DNA of 64,000 nucleotides from positions 18,655-82,654 of the forward strand of contig JASANH010000784.1 of the NCBI GenBank assembly GCA_030248295.1, read 5' to 3'. Each line of letters opens with the position of its first letter. Within the stretch, counting starts at the first letter, position 1. Positions 22,444-33,690 of the stretch are shown here, piece by piece. The notes beneath the pieces are model-generated. The model made no database searches. It saw only the letters and a list, made by a program, of their open reading frames with translations, and was not told the DNA's origin. Source of the DNA: Mesodorylaimus sp. YZB2_4. Its lineage: Eukaryota > Nematoda > Enoplea > Dorylaimida > Dorylaimidae. Position numbers and translations under genes: made by a program.

Positions 22444-22851
22444 CTAAACCTCTATCAGCTTTATCAAGGTGGGGCGCATCGACGTCATCCTTTCGCGTAG
22501 AAAGTAACCAACCGACGCAATAAACACTGCAATCACTGAAGCGAAAAATAGGGAAATCATGAGGATGTCCTCAAGGGAAAATCTACCGCCATCCGATTTA
22601 TCTAGGCTCTCGACTGTACTCGAAAAGTTGGCAATAAAACCGGTGCGACCGACATCTTCCTTCGAACCGTGTTGTATCTTTGACGATTGTTCCACGCACA
22701 GGTACTCAGAGCGAATAATGTGTTGCTCAGCCAGTGTCGCGGGTGCTGCTAAGGGAAATCGTGCCATTATATTCGCTCCTCGTCCCGTTGACGAATTAGC
22801 CAAGGTTAGGCGTGCGATGAAAAAGATTAGGAGCAACCTTGTCTGACTCAT
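22444..22851 (-). CDS. Predicted type I membrane protein
   Basis: From the ATG at 22851 the protein of about 135 residues opens with a hydrophobic signal peptide (SQTRLLLIFFIARLTLANSS). It continues with a luminal or extracellular region of about 75 residues, and ends with one transmembrane helix (ILMISLFFASVIAVFIASVG) and a short basic tail. An in-frame ATG 12 codons upstream exists but would bury the signal peptide. No family recognised. Intact. Confidence 0.5.
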   Translation of the reverse strand: MSQTRLLLIFFIARLTLANSSTGRGANIMARFPLAAPATLAEQHIIRSEYLCVEQSSKIQHGSKEDVGRTGFIANFSSTVESLDKSDGGRFSLEDILMISLFFASVIAVFIASVGYFLRERMTSMRPTLIKLIEV

Positions 22852-23837
22852 TTCTTCGAGTAGGTCAGCTTCAATTCTCGGCTTCACATATAGTACTCCT
22901 ATAAGGAAAAATCTATCGCGTGCGGATCTAAAAACCTGTGACTAAGACAGAGCCCCTCGCTTTTATGAGATAGTATTTCTCACCCCTTACCAAAACTAGC
23001 TAATTTTCTCAAATTTTGTTGAATATTTAATTTTAAACCGAGAAAAGTCTTTAGTAGCCATATCTGGTCGCGAAGAGACGGACGCGCGCGAGACCCCAGC
23101 CAGCTTGTTTTTCAAAATTTTAAATTTAAAGCTGGATCGGCGTGGGGGGGATCTAGCCGGCTCAATGACGTCACGCGAGCCCGCGCGCGGCCGACTAATC
23201 AGAGCGAGGGGGCGTGGCCCAGCGGTCACGTGACTCCGCCGATCAGCCAATCAGATGTAATAGGGGGCTAACATGGAAAAATGGTGTACCATGTTCTCAT
23301 AAATTTTTACTACTCAACATACTCCCCCCCCCCCCGTTGGGGAAGCTTGACCCCAAGCTTCTCGTCTGTGGCCATGTGATAGGAATGCGATAATCACCTG
23401 TTATACTCTGCTAAGTCAGGATCATAGTGCTTTGATAACTGAGCCGCTACATGGGCAGTGGAAGACCATACTCCTTCGGTGAGGTAGTGGTGTAAGGGGT
23501 GTAGTGTTTACCACTACTGGTCACTAGGGTCAAATTGTGGTGGTCACACGCTGGTCACTCGTCCATCTGGAGTTGCCTCATCTTGACAACCAGCGGGCGG
23601 TGGTCACTCGGTCAGTCTGTCTGGTCAGCTGGAGTGCCTAGTCCTGTCCTCCTTTGGACATGGTCACCTGGTCACTCTTGTTTCGAGGTGACCACTTCCC
23701 CCAGGCCAATGCCCCTTGGAAGTTTCTTGGGTTAATACAATATCAACCCCGCTTCATGGTCACCTAGTCACTTTGCAGGAGTTAAATCAGCTAATGACGA
23801 TCAATGATCAGTATTTTTTATGAAAAAGCGAAAATTT

Positions 23838-23913
23838 TGAACCTGATGAGAATCGCACCTGGGTTGCAGGAGTGACAGTTGGGCGCCTAATAGATTGCGC
23901 TACGAGGGCGGTT
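23838..23913 (-). other. tRNA-like sequence (SINE head or tRNA pseudogene)
   Basis: The minus strand shows an A-box-like TAGCGCAATCTATTAGGCGC and a B-box-like GGTGCGATTCT at tRNA-like spacing. The acceptor stem does not close, so this is not a working tRNA gene. Confidence 0.35.
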
Positions 23914-24170
23914 TATAACGCGGTGTCGAGTGTGCACAGTGGGGACAGTGGATGATTAGACCACAGCGTTGCTAGCGTGCGCAATAGGTCATCTTTGAGT
24001 CAATGTGAATGTCAAAAATTACACATTTCCACCATGTGCACCATACGCAATAACCTAGTGAAAGTAACTAATTCAATAATCATGTAAAATTTAGGGTTTT
24101 ATTTGCAGGAGGGGGCGTCCTCCTAATTGTGGCGGACACCAAGAATGGGAAAAAATAGGTCAGCTTGAAT

Positions 24171-24551
24171 ATGCGACAAATTGAAAAATTGACAGAGCGC
24201 ATGGAAGAAATCGAGAATGGCATCGGCGAGGCGGAAACATTCTTGGCAGCTCAAGAACCTGTCAATGATGATGATGACGAGGAGTACATGTGATAGTTTT
24301 GTCATTGATGTGACTATCAAAAAAGGAAAAACGTTGATTTTTTGTGTAGGAAATCTGAAGTTGATTTTTGTTGCCTTTCTTGTGCTGAAAACCATCACTC
24401 ACGGTCCTATATTTCATGTGTTGACCAAACTGTGGGCATTGGTGCGGACTTGTCTGGAACTTCACAGGATAAGTTACTGCTCGAAAGAGTAGGTGACAGA
24501 GGTGTCGGCTTCAGACAGGTCAGTTTGGCTATTCGAAAGGAAGTCTGCTAA
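24171..24551 (+). CDS. Two-exon Cys-rich protein encoded in the inverted-repeat element
   Basis: Exon 1 runs from the ATG at 24171 to 24283 and encodes an acidic, probably coiled-coil N-terminus (MRQIEKLTERMEEIENGIGE) ending in a run of Asp/Glu. A 66-bp GT-AG intron (24284-24349) joins in phase to exon 2, 24350-24551, which reads KSEVDFCCLSCAENHHSRSY and ends at a TAA. The CC-x2-C and HH residues suggest a metal site. A typical acceptor (TTATTTGCAG) upstream of the ATG suggests a further 5' exon. No family recognised. Its central position in the element suggests it is the element's own gene. Confidence 0.5.
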
Positions 24552-26655
24552 ACTGCAGGACATTCAAGTCCAGTCTCTATTATAGCACCAATTCTCTTCA
24601 CTTGCAAAACCGATACACTACTTCATTTTCCGCAAAAGTCTGGCACAGCAAACGCCTCGAAAAAGTCCACCAATTATCGACCTTGTCATCCTATCACCAA
24701 CGTCGCCACCTTCAAAACGTGTGGATTATCGCGTGACACCTGGACATGGAGGTGGTCCATCAGCAAGGTCAAATACTCAATGCATAGTCGATCATGCACG
24801 CAGGAGACTCATCTGAACTGGAAACCAAGAGTGAGATTCCAAAGTACAAAAGGCACAGTGTAGGGCCATAGTCTTAACCTTGCCCATAGCAAAAGTGGTA
24901 ACAGCTGGTGGGGACTGAACTAATGCCAAAGTGAGTGAGACTCCAGATCATGCCCTTTATGTGCGAATGTTATGCATTACTTTACAGTGACATGCACGCA
25001 CAACATCTGAAGAAGCATACGTGTGACGTCTCCAAAAAAACTTTCTCAAGTTGAGTGACCCATATTTCACTGTTTCATGGATCATAAGTATACCTGTAAC
25101 ATATTGTAGAGTAGATCGCCTGAATCGTCGTAAGAACGCGCTTCATATGGGTGGTGAAAATGTATTCCGTACGACTGCACATTTTGCCCACTACAAACAG
25201 CACGGGATCGAGAACATTTTCGCTACCATTTGCGCAAATTCCACCCTACTCAGAATGCGAGCTGTTCGAAATGTGAATTTGAAGGCGAGGATCAGGTGTT
25301 GTCTTTACAACACTTGCAAAAGTGCTTCGTCTACGAGCCTTGTAACATCCAAGTAATGTATTCGTATCAATCCTGATACCCCGTTCTTCCATGGTAGCCC
25401 TCTATTACATCTGATTAGCTGATGGCGGAGTCATGTGACTGGGCCACGCCCCCTCGATTCTAATTGGTCGGCCGCGCGCGCTCGCATAACGTCATTGGGC
25501 CAGCTCCCCCTCCCCTCCCGCTCGCGCTCGCATGACGTCATTGAGCCAGCTTTCCCGCCGCGGCGTCTTGTCAGTTAGCCATTGTCTTATGGTTAGTGGG
25601 CTAACTAATTGGTCAATCAAAAAGTAAATTAATTAGACGGGCGTTTGCCCCCTCCCCCGCCATGCTGAGATGGCTGCGACGCCCGTTGGTTCGATTCAGA
25701 TTGGAAATTTTGAAAAACTAGCTGGCTGTGGTCTCGCGAGTCCGTCTCGTTAACAGCGGACGTTAGAGGGACTGGAAGCTCGCATCTTACATATTTTTGC
25801 GAACACAATATACAGCAGATACGAGGGGAAGTAAGTCTAAAATCCTGTACATGAAAATATTGTAAAAGAAGTAAAAGCATGAGACTCACAGCACTACGTA
25901 GTAGCATCGAACAACATTTTGATAGGGAAATAAAAATTAAGCTAGAAAATCATTTTTGACCGCCACAAAAGTTGCTGTTATGTTTTAAAAAAGAGCGATA
26001 TGTTTTAAAAAAGCGTTCTTCCTTCGCATTGTTACTGAAAAACTCGAAAATTAAATGGCAAAAATGCAGGTCATAATTAAGAATAGAGGATGCTCTGAAA
26101 ACGAGGTTAAATTGTAATGCCGTGAATGGCAGCGTGGAAAAATTGACTAGAGATAATGCAGCTACATAGTTCATAAAATTCGGTTATTCGAATACTGCTT
26201 GCCACTCGCCATCAAATTTGACTCAGGCACATCATGTTCATTTTGATGTTTTTCCGCATCACCAAACGCTTATGCGCACTCGAAGGTGAAGGGACACATT
26301 TAGCACGAAATGATTTGCCGGCCGAACATGTTGGAAGGCAATGAGACTGAAATAAAAGAGATCCTTATGACATACAGAACTAACCTAATGTTTCCTGAAC
26401 TCAGTCTACAGTGCAACGTGGTCTAAAGGAAAGTTTTTATTCCTCTGAAATACTAATGCGACGCGTGCGAAAGAGTGCCTAACCTTAGCTAAGCCAGTGA
26501 GAGAGATTTAGTGGAAGACTCGTCATAGTTGTCGAGCGACAAAACAATGGCCACTGATTTCAATCTCTTGCGCATGCGTAAAAGCAAATTTTGTAGCATG
26601 GTTTTGCTTGCACTCACGATTGCATGCGCTCGAACGCGGCCAGTCCTCGTGAATG

Positions 26656-26663
26656 TATATAAG
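26656..26663 (+). promoter_or_regulatory. TATA-like box in duplicated segment
   Basis: TATATAAG followed by GTGGGTGGAG. The second copy has TATATTAG at the matching site (about 60008). No clear ORF follows, so a spliced or non-coding transcript is possible. Confidence 0.35.
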
Positions 26664-27606
26664 GTGGGTGGAGAAGAGTCAGGATTGAAAAAGGAGTGAA
26701 ATTAGCAAAATATTTATAAAATGAAACTGGAAAGGTAGAACATGTGGTCTGATGCGCCTTCGGAGCAGGCCAGTCCAGGCTGACAAAAGGTGATCAAGAA
26801 AGATCCTGCCTGGTCACATGTACTCGCGGTTTTAGGGTTGACAAGTAGACCATAACAACTGGGTTCATTTATGTCACCAGTCATGCCCGATGCTATTCTG
26901 AGCAATGCTGATACAGCAAGGTACTGTTCTAGAAGCAGCGGATCTTGCAAATCTCTGCTTGATGCTTTCGTGATCGCGATAAAATCAAGCACGAGGAGCA
27001 AGTCCAACACCCTATTTCGCATTGTCTATCCATACATCAGGGAATGCGCAATAAATAGGGACTGAGACGTCATTTCCCTTTGCATAAAGTATATTCTGGG
27101 CGAATGTCCACTCGCTATCTTTGAATGCCAGGGATATGCGAATCTTGCAATACAGCGTCTGGCGCAAGGGTGATAATCCCTTCAGCTATAGGCAATAGAC
27201 CCCATAAGGTGCCCAGCCGTTCAACACTCCAAACATGTCAGGGCCTCAAGAATGGGTAGCTTTTGTAGATCTGAGTGGGTGGGCTCTGCTGACCAGGCGT
27301 ATAAATCTCGCAGGTAGGTACTCAAGTAAAACTTTTCTGCAAAGCATAATGGCTTGGGGACTTTAGAGGGAGCTTATTTCACGACTTCCAAATGCTTTAT
27401 TATGGACCCGATTGCAAGTTCACGAAATTACAGCGTTTTAGCATTGAGCCCCAGAGTGCACTGGGCGCTGCACCTAACAAGTACTGTATACAATATTAAG
27501 GAACTAGGTTATCAACTGCACAAGGTAATAAAGATCAGCTGAAGAAGATTATCCTGTCCTGTTGACTCCCTACCGACACGAGGCACCGGAAAGACAACGC
27601 GCTTGC

Positions 27607-28215
27607 AAGGATTTGGACCTATAAATCAGAAGGAGACGGCATCTTCTTTACCACAATGTTATCAATTTCCAGCGGGCTTATTTACACCTGGTCATAAGCA
27701 CTTTTGAATGTCTGTGCAAAGTGTGCGTGGTCTCCCATTCGGTCTCCACTCTGCTGGCACGCAGGTAAAACAAGAATATGCGAAGAAAACAAGAAAAAAA
27801 TTTAACATAATGCCAGCCTTGATAACGAAAAAGTAAATTTTTGCCGGTTCGATTGCACCTTGTGCCAGAATACAAATTTCGGGGTTCACAAAACATTCGT
27901 TATCACAAGTAACTCATCCATTGCCGAAATTAAAATCATTGAGGATAGCCGCTCATGAAAACGATCAATATTCAACATTACTGGTAAGAGCCGTCGAAAC
28001 GTCTTTTTCTTTATACTCCTTTTCATCTGTCAAAAATGCAACATGTGGCATTGAATTTTTTCGCCAAGAACTACGAGGCCTACCGCGCACACTCTGAGCA
28101 GACACTCAAAACTGCTTATGACAAGGTGTAAATAAGCCTGCTGTAAATAAGCCCGCTGGAAACATTGCAGTATAGAAGATGCAGTCTCCTTCTGATTTAT
28201 TGGTCCAACTTCTTG
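27607..28215. mobile_element. 0.6-kb TIR element with 8-bp target duplication
   Basis: Flanked by GCGCTTGC at 27599-27606 and 28216-28223. The matching empty site in copy 2 of the duplication (about 60900) reads GCGAGTGC once. The ends are long inverted repeats of about 130 bp sharing TTGGACC and ATAAATCAGAAGGAGAC, with CAGCGGGCTTATTTACA further in. No transposase. An 8-bp duplication suits a hAT-like family, but the ends are not classical hAT termini. Confidence 0.8.
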
Positions 28216-28350
28216 GCGCTTGCGATCCAAAAGCAGTGTCAGCAAACGCTATCGTGGACACATCGACAGATCCACGCGTATACACGCAAGATCATTTCCT
28301 CATGTATAAATCATAAGATAGAGCCAACTCTCATCAGCAGTTATAATAAA

Positions 28351-30299
28351 AGTATTAAATTAATTCTGCTTCAGCAATGTAAGTGGGTTTTTTTCTTTCC
28401 TGCTCAATGTGTCTTTTCATTATCGTCGTATTTTGCAGTGCTTTGGTGAAGTGCCCACCAGGAGTCGTTATTGTTGTCAGTCGCTGGAAATTAAATCGTT
28501 GGTACGGTACGGTACGGTACGCAGTGTTTCATTGACACCGCGTTATTGAGCTAACGATGGTGATAATTCGACCAATGATTCGAGCACTGAGTCGTCTTTG
28601 GATCGAACCGACGACGACGAGCCCGTCGTGAGTCAGGACGCGATAGAGATAAGCTGTAACGAGGGTTTCTCTGAATGAAAAGTGAATATATATAAAGAGC
28701 TATCATGAAAACGGTTAAAATTTGATCTGAACGGTTAAACTCTAGATGGGTCGTGTATATATGAAGCGCTTTTATTAAACGATTGAGCTTGGATCATCGA
28801 GTCATTTTGATGTTTTATAAGGGTTGAGCGATCCCGAGCTATATCTGAACTGCTTTAACAACTGACTTAAACTTTAACTAATAATGGCAGAACTGACTAA
28901 TCTTTCCATTCAAGCTTAAACTAAAGGACTGGAACTAATGATAAGAGAATTGACTTCTGATACTCCTGATCTTTTTATTGGAGTGAAAAATTTAAATTTT
29001 CAAAGCGAAAAAATGCCCTGCTAGTTTGGGTCTTATACGTATGAGCAGAGGGCCTAAACTAGAAAAGCAGTTTTCTTGCGTTGTCAGGTTTTTTAATGCC
29101 GCTTGCTCGAAAAGCACTTCAAAGCATTAATAAAAGCATTAATCATAATTAAAAGCATTAACCCCTCATTTCTATTGCCTCTTGCTCATTTCTATTAATT
29201 ACCTAGCGTATTTCTCACGCTGATTACGAATATGCTTTTTAGAAATCTAATAAATCTAAATATAATACCGTTATTCTGCCTCTTATCTATCGACCCTCTT
29301 ATCTTTCGTTATTCTATATAGCGCGAGACATTATGGAGAGCACTCAGAATTGCGACATCAGCTCAAGACCCCAGCCAGCCTTCTAATTCAAATTTGGCAA
29401 AGAAATAATCAAAGCAACCACCTGCACCACCTAGAGGGACCTATAAGCTACTAGGGAATTCAAATTCAAGCGTTCCATCAACTAGATAACGCGCAGGACA
29501 TCCTTGGAGAAAACTCTTAAAGTACGACATCAGCTCAGGACACACACTAGAAATATAGAATGTTTAAAGACTCAGATGAATCGAAAGGGAGTCGGGTTAA
29601 TATTCCAGAAACGGGACAGGGAGATGCCGGACTGTTCGCAGTCAGGAAGGGCGGTAACGCAAAATAGCTGATAAGAGTTTTCTTGGACTGACGAGAGTTC
29701 CGAGGAGTGTTTTCTTTTTTTCTTAAGGGACGGGCTCTGTGGAACCTATTCATTGTATCCTTTTCAAGCAGGTAGACTCGGAGGGTTTAAATCGAGTTTT
29801 TAAACACATTGCTGCACATGGTTTAATGTTACAATCAGGCACGTCCCTGAGGCTCGTGTTGCCATTACACAAACGCATGCACTAGGTGCGTGCGCCCTTG
29901 CATTGACCCAGGATCGAGCACAGTCAGGGGCTTAATACAATTTTTTCTTGCCTTATTAGTTACAAGAGTGCGCTTTGACAGCTTGATAAGGTGGCGGAGA
30001 GCTTAGGAGATGATGGCAGAGATGAATGCGGAGACAACCTTTTGGCCAACTCATTCAGATGCAAGTTATCGCTTGTTAGATGGTCGAACGACAGTATGCG
30101 CGACGAATCGAAAAAATGCGCATTCAAGGGATCACCAATATTGCTTTTGGTGTCGACGAGGTCATTGTAGCTGCGAGCTACTTCCCTGCAAAGAGAGTCA
30201 TCAATCAGATTTACACGAAGGGCTTGTCATTTACCATTTTAACTCGTTAGAACCGCAACGCGGGAAAATCGAGAAGATGCCCACATTCACCGATGGCGT
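28351..30299. other. Spacer with a (GGTAC)n tract
   Basis: A four-copy GGTAC tract lies at about 28500-28521. A short acidic open stretch, 28553-28674, ends in a TGA and might be a terminal exon. The region 29100-29340 is AT-rich with repeated AAAAGCATTAA. No supported gene. Confidence 0.4.
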
Positions 30300-30758
30300 G
30301 GTTGAGGCGGCTATGGCGGCTGCTTCGAGGATAATCTTCCGAGCGATCCAGAAAGCTTAACATTAGGCAGCCCCAACATCTTTAGAATCATGTGCCCAAT
30401 ACCTGGCGAGGCTTCGGGCTTATTCGTCCATCCCTAGCCACGATGTCGTTTGTTCCAGCGATAACAGACAACCATCGGTTCCCAGGCCCAACCATTAAAC
30501 GAGCGATTGTCGTGACGAAATATGCGTTGGCGTTAGGTAGGGTGATGGTAGGAGAAGCCGGTCGATGATGTTTCGACTTAACGAATCGCCAATTATAATC
30601 TTAGTTGGGAAACAGGGGCGACCATCGATGAAGCGAGACCGTAAGAACACCAATATGGAGCCAGCTCCATTACGGCCTAGACAAAAACTCAATTGTATGT
30701 TGGTAAGGATTGTCATCTTATTTACCTCAGCCCTAATAATCATCATCGACACCTTCAA
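30300..30758 (-). pseudogene. SGNH/GDSL-like hydrolase remnant
   Basis: The upstream part of the minus frame encodes TKIIIGDSLSRNIIDR, a block I typical of SGNH hydrolases with the nucleophile Ser in GDSL. About 65 codons later a different frame gives LSVIAGTNDIVARDG, matching block III (G-x-N-D). At least one frameshift separates them, and later frames are broken by stops. The block V D-x-x-H was not located. These enzymes are esterases or lipases with a Ser-His-Asp triad. It sits just downstream of the NADAR remnant on the same strand. Lower boundary is approximate. Confidence 0.5.
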
Positions 30759-30829
30759 TCAGCGTTTTGCCGGCGGTCGAGATGAGGTATTCGCGCAGGG
30801 CAGTTTCGTCGCAAAACTATAACGAGGGC

Positions 30830-31187
30830 CTATTTTCTTTTGTGCATCAGACATGGATATTTATTTACTTTAAAAAAATCTATCCGTGACATGACCAGCG
30901 ACTTTACGCGGTCCCAGTTTTGTGATTTTATCGTATGACCCAGTCGTTTCACAACGACCAGGTCGTCGTCCATTGCGCAAAATTTTGGCGCACACGGCAA
31001 AAGAATCACTGGCCCTGACTTTGGCGTACTGGTAGGCCGCCTCGGCTGATTTGAAATTATGCCCAAAAACTAACACTCTCGCTGGATAAAAATGCGACAG
31101 AACATTCGAACGACCTTTATAATAAATTGACATTGTTGGATTTTTCCTCAAAATCAATGTTTCCCTAAAATGTGAAATCTGGCTCAC
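30830..31187 (-). pseudogene. NADAR-domain protein (DUF1768, YbiA-like), frameshifted
   Basis: The first frame (31187 to about 30975) contains LSHFYP, FKSAEAAYQYAKV and FAVCAKIL, the conserved N-terminal blocks of NADAR domains. A second frame (about 30975-30830) supplies the C-terminal block VKRLGHTIKSQNWD followed by VMSRI. One indel near 30970 therefore breaks an otherwise nearly complete domain. NADAR proteins act as N-glycosidases on riboflavin intermediates or ADP-ribosylated substrates in bacteria and viruses. Located between the SET and SGNH remnants, same strand. Confidence 0.7.
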
Positions 31188-31559
31188 TTTTAAGCTTACA
31201 AATTTAATCTAGTTATTTAGGTACAATTAGCTAGATTCGACTGCTGTTAGCCAGACCAGCAACATTCCGCATAGAAAGATAAGAGCTTTCAAAGAAAAGA
31301 GTTATAATACTACGTTGAGATACAATAGGAGAGATGCAATAGGTACATATCTTTCCGAACGCTGCTGCTCTGTTACCACCTCGCGCAACAGGGAGGCCGC
31401 AGTCGACGCAAGGCCCGCCTTATTACACGCAAACTGGCGGGGTATGCACTCTCGATTGAAACTAGCATTCACCCTACTTGGTGGTTCGATGCAAAACCCA
31501 GTTTAATTTAGAGACATACACTTTTAGTTTGCGTTTGCTTTCCCCAAAATTTGGACACT

Positions 31560-31740
31560 AATTTGAAGAGCGCGAAAATGACACAAACGAGGACAAAGTC
31601 ACTTGCACTGAAACACATACAAATTTAGTCAATTTTTTGTTTAACATGTTTTTAATCACCGACAAACAAATAAAGACGCACCATACAATGTTTTTTTTTC
31701 TTTCTAATTATTTTTTCGGTTTTTTTTTCTTCGGGTTTCT
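31560..31740. repeat. Diverged duplicate of 32205-32385
   Basis: Both share GCACT-AAACA-AxACAAATT-AGTCA-TTTTTT and end in the same T-rich stretch with TTTTTTCGG. Each follows the end of a minus-strand coding region, so a gene-plus-3'-flank unit may have been tandemly duplicated. Confidence 0.55.
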
Positions 31741-32166
31741 TCATTGGGCTTTATCTCACGGAGCGCGCAAAACAGAGAATCGCATTTTTGGAGCCGTCCG
31801 AACAACCCTGGTCGTTGGTCTGACATCAGGATATAGTTCTAAATTATTTATATATGGTCCCAGGCATTGTTGCGGTTTCTCTGTTTGTGACTCTATGACA
31901 CGCATATCGCTGATCTGGCTGTCGTAGTTCCAGAATCGGTATGCTGATGTCAGGGCAACGTGTGGGCCCGACACAACATTAACCTCAGGCGGGGAAGATT
32001 GCTCTTTACCGTGCATGTCACAAACGATTTGACCCTCAGCGATACTCGCATTGAGTCCCACGAACAAGCCTTCTCCCCTCACCCAAAAATCGTTTTAACT
32101 ATTAAACCTGGCCAGGCTTGTTCTTCTGACAATCGTATCAGCGCTTCATCAGTACAGAGCTTCTAA
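31700..32166 (-). pseudogene. SET-domain protein remnant (lysine methyltransferase-like)
   Basis: The minus strand encodes EQAWPGLIVK, then after a frameshift GEGLFVGLNASIAEGQIVCD followed by MHGK, matching the N-terminal SET block (G-x-G-V-F and V-x-x-Y-x-G). CLGPYINN follows, in the place of the G-R-x-I-N-H-S block. Finally, in another frame, LFCALREIKPNEE matches the A-x-R-x-I-x-x-G-E-E block. Key His and Tyr residues are missing or changed, and two frameshifts are present, so it is dead. It lies immediately upstream of the NADAR remnant. Confidence 0.5.
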
Positions 32167-32525
32167 ATCCATTTCACACGCTCCATTCGACATTTAAAAC
32201 TATGCCCGCCCATTTTAAAAATGGCGCAAATGAGTACAACGATAACAACGTGGCACTAAAACATAAACAAATTCAGTCATTTTTTTCACGTATTCTCAAT
32301 CACAGAGTAACAGATGGAGACGCAGTACACAATGTTTCTTTTTTTATATTTTTCGGTTTTTTCTTGGTTTTTTTTTCATTCCAAGAACTTCAACTTCACT
32401 CTCTGTGTCTATCGATTTGCGCGTTATGCTCTTCTTCACCAGCGCTAGCAGGTGATTCGACGGACACAAAATTACAAATGGAAAAAACATGGCGTTGCAA
32501 ATTCTTGGACAGCCCGGCCCAATTT

Positions 32526-32981
32526 TCAAAGCTTTATAATTAACATAATATAACATAATTCCTTCAACTTTTCAATTTCATGATCAGACAAGGGGGAAAA
32601 TGGCTGGCTAGGAGCCCTTGCTTTATTACAAGCAATTTTGTCGGCCACATATTGGCCTCTGATCTTACGCAATGTATAGCGTAAGTGATCATTCGCCATT
32701 TTCCCCATACGTTTCCGATTGTCGTGCGTCATGCTTGGTGGACATAGTTCGGGATCATCGATTAAGCTAGACTCGTATGGTACTTTGTTATTATGAGATT
32801 TTTTGAATATTAATTCTTCCATATTTGAAGCGAGGTGTGGAATCCAGGCCCGAAGCAAATGACCACAATATGGCTTCGATATCCAAAAGAAATCAGGCAC
32901 TGCTTGGTTTGGCATGTTCGTTTTTAGCTTCGTCAGAACGAGACAGAATTGATTATCGTGGGGAAATCTAAAAAGTGACAT
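32526..32981 (-). CDS. Hypothetical 151-residue protein
   Basis: An uninterrupted frame, basic and hydrophilic (RKRMGKMANDHLRYTLRKIR). No known domain. It lies upstream of the SET remnant on the same strand, and duplicated DNA follows both genes, so it may be the N-terminal part of a related protein. It shows no stop. Alternative plus-strand frames here are poor. Confidence 0.4.
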   Translation of the reverse strand: MSLFRFPHDNQFCLVLTKLKTNMPNQAVPDFFWISKPYCGHLLRAWIPHLASNMEELIFKKSHNNKVPYESSLIDDPELCPPSMTHDNRKRMGKMANDHLRYTLRKIRGQYVADKIACNKARAPSQPFSPLSDHEIEKLKELCYIMLIIKL

Positions 32982-33204
32982 CCTGTAGATGCAAAATTTC
33001 GATTTAATTTTTTTAGCGGCTTGAGTCTACATAAGAGGGGAGTTCTCAATTGACCCGACTGACAAAACAAATGAAGCATGAAAAACAGCGCGAAATCTAA
33101 AACAATAGAATGAGAAAATAATGGAATTTTTGGGGCGAGTAGAGGCATTGCTGAATGGCATTTTCGGATTTGCCATTTTAGTGCACAAATCAATACAATA
33201 CGAT

Positions 33205-33485
33205 CTGACCCACTTTTTCTCCCATCTGTTTTCTTTAGGAATATACACGCGGCCTATGCAGGAACGTGGAGGGCGTGTACATTCTCGAAGAAAACGGGTT
33301 ATAGAGAGAGCGCGGGCCCTCCTGACGCAGGATCCTGGACACGACAATGAAAAGGGAGAGGTCGCTTGATGGCGGCCCCGTTGAACATTCCATGAGCAAA
33401 CAAGGTACAGGAAACGCACATACGAGTATAGTGCATACACATTATTAGTTAGCTAAATCCACGCTTATACGTCGTTAGTCGTAGT
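33205..33485 (+). repeat. Dispersed exon-like repeat, inverted copy at 52905-53190
   Basis: About 280 bp, roughly 95 percent identical to the reverse complement of 52905-53190. Both contain an acceptor-like TTTTCTTTAG followed by an open stretch encoding GIYTRPMQERGGR and RRKRVIERARALLTQDPGHD, then a stop or donor-like AG|GT. The open stretch is a repeated exon or part of a mobile element. Confidence 0.7.
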
Positions 33486-33690
33486 GAAGTCCTTGTTCCA
33501 TACGGAACTAACGGAACGTTTTCTAGGGCTCAGGGGATGGGGCCTAATTTTTGAGGGGCTTCGTTTCTAAAAAATTCTTTCTTTGACGGCCGTCAAGTCA
33601 GTTAGGTTTTTCGTAGTCATTTTCATGCATGGATAACGTCATGAACAGGTCCGTTTTAGCGTGAAACAAATTTAAGAAGTTCGGACTCTT

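Larger units (their letters stand above)
23075..25748. mobile_element. 2.7-kb element with long, CpG-rich inverted arms
   Basis: Left arm 23075-23278 and right arm 25387-25748 are inverted copies; the right arm has an extra internal segment of about 150 bp. Outer ends read GAGACGGACxCGCG. The arms carry TGACGTCA (CRE-like), GTCACGTGAC-type E-box, CCAAT, and GC-box-like GGGGGCGTGG motifs. The interior holds a C10 tract, GGTCAC-rich DNA (23540-23770), a tRNA-like sequence and a two-exon gene. No target duplication is clear and no transposase is recognised, so element status rests on the paired arms. Confidence 0.6.
25750..28350. repeat. Duplicated segment, copy 1 (direct repeat of 59175-61055)
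   Basis: Begins AACAGCGGACGTTAGAGGGA and is collinear with 59175-61055 at about 80-85 percent identity, apart from a 0.6-kb extra insertion here. It contains no convincing ORF. The minus-strand frame 26714-27022 begins with a hydrophobic leader, but its counterpart in copy 2 is broken. A TATA-like box on the plus strand is conserved in position. Confidence 0.85.

Noticed and set aside
23838-23913. Possible functional tRNA gene
   Set aside because: A and B boxes are present but the acceptor and anticodon stems do not pair properly.
26714-27022. Secreted protein ORF (minus strand) in duplicated segment
   Set aside because: The homologous frame in the 59175-61055 copy is broken and the changes do not look constrained; chance ORF more likely.
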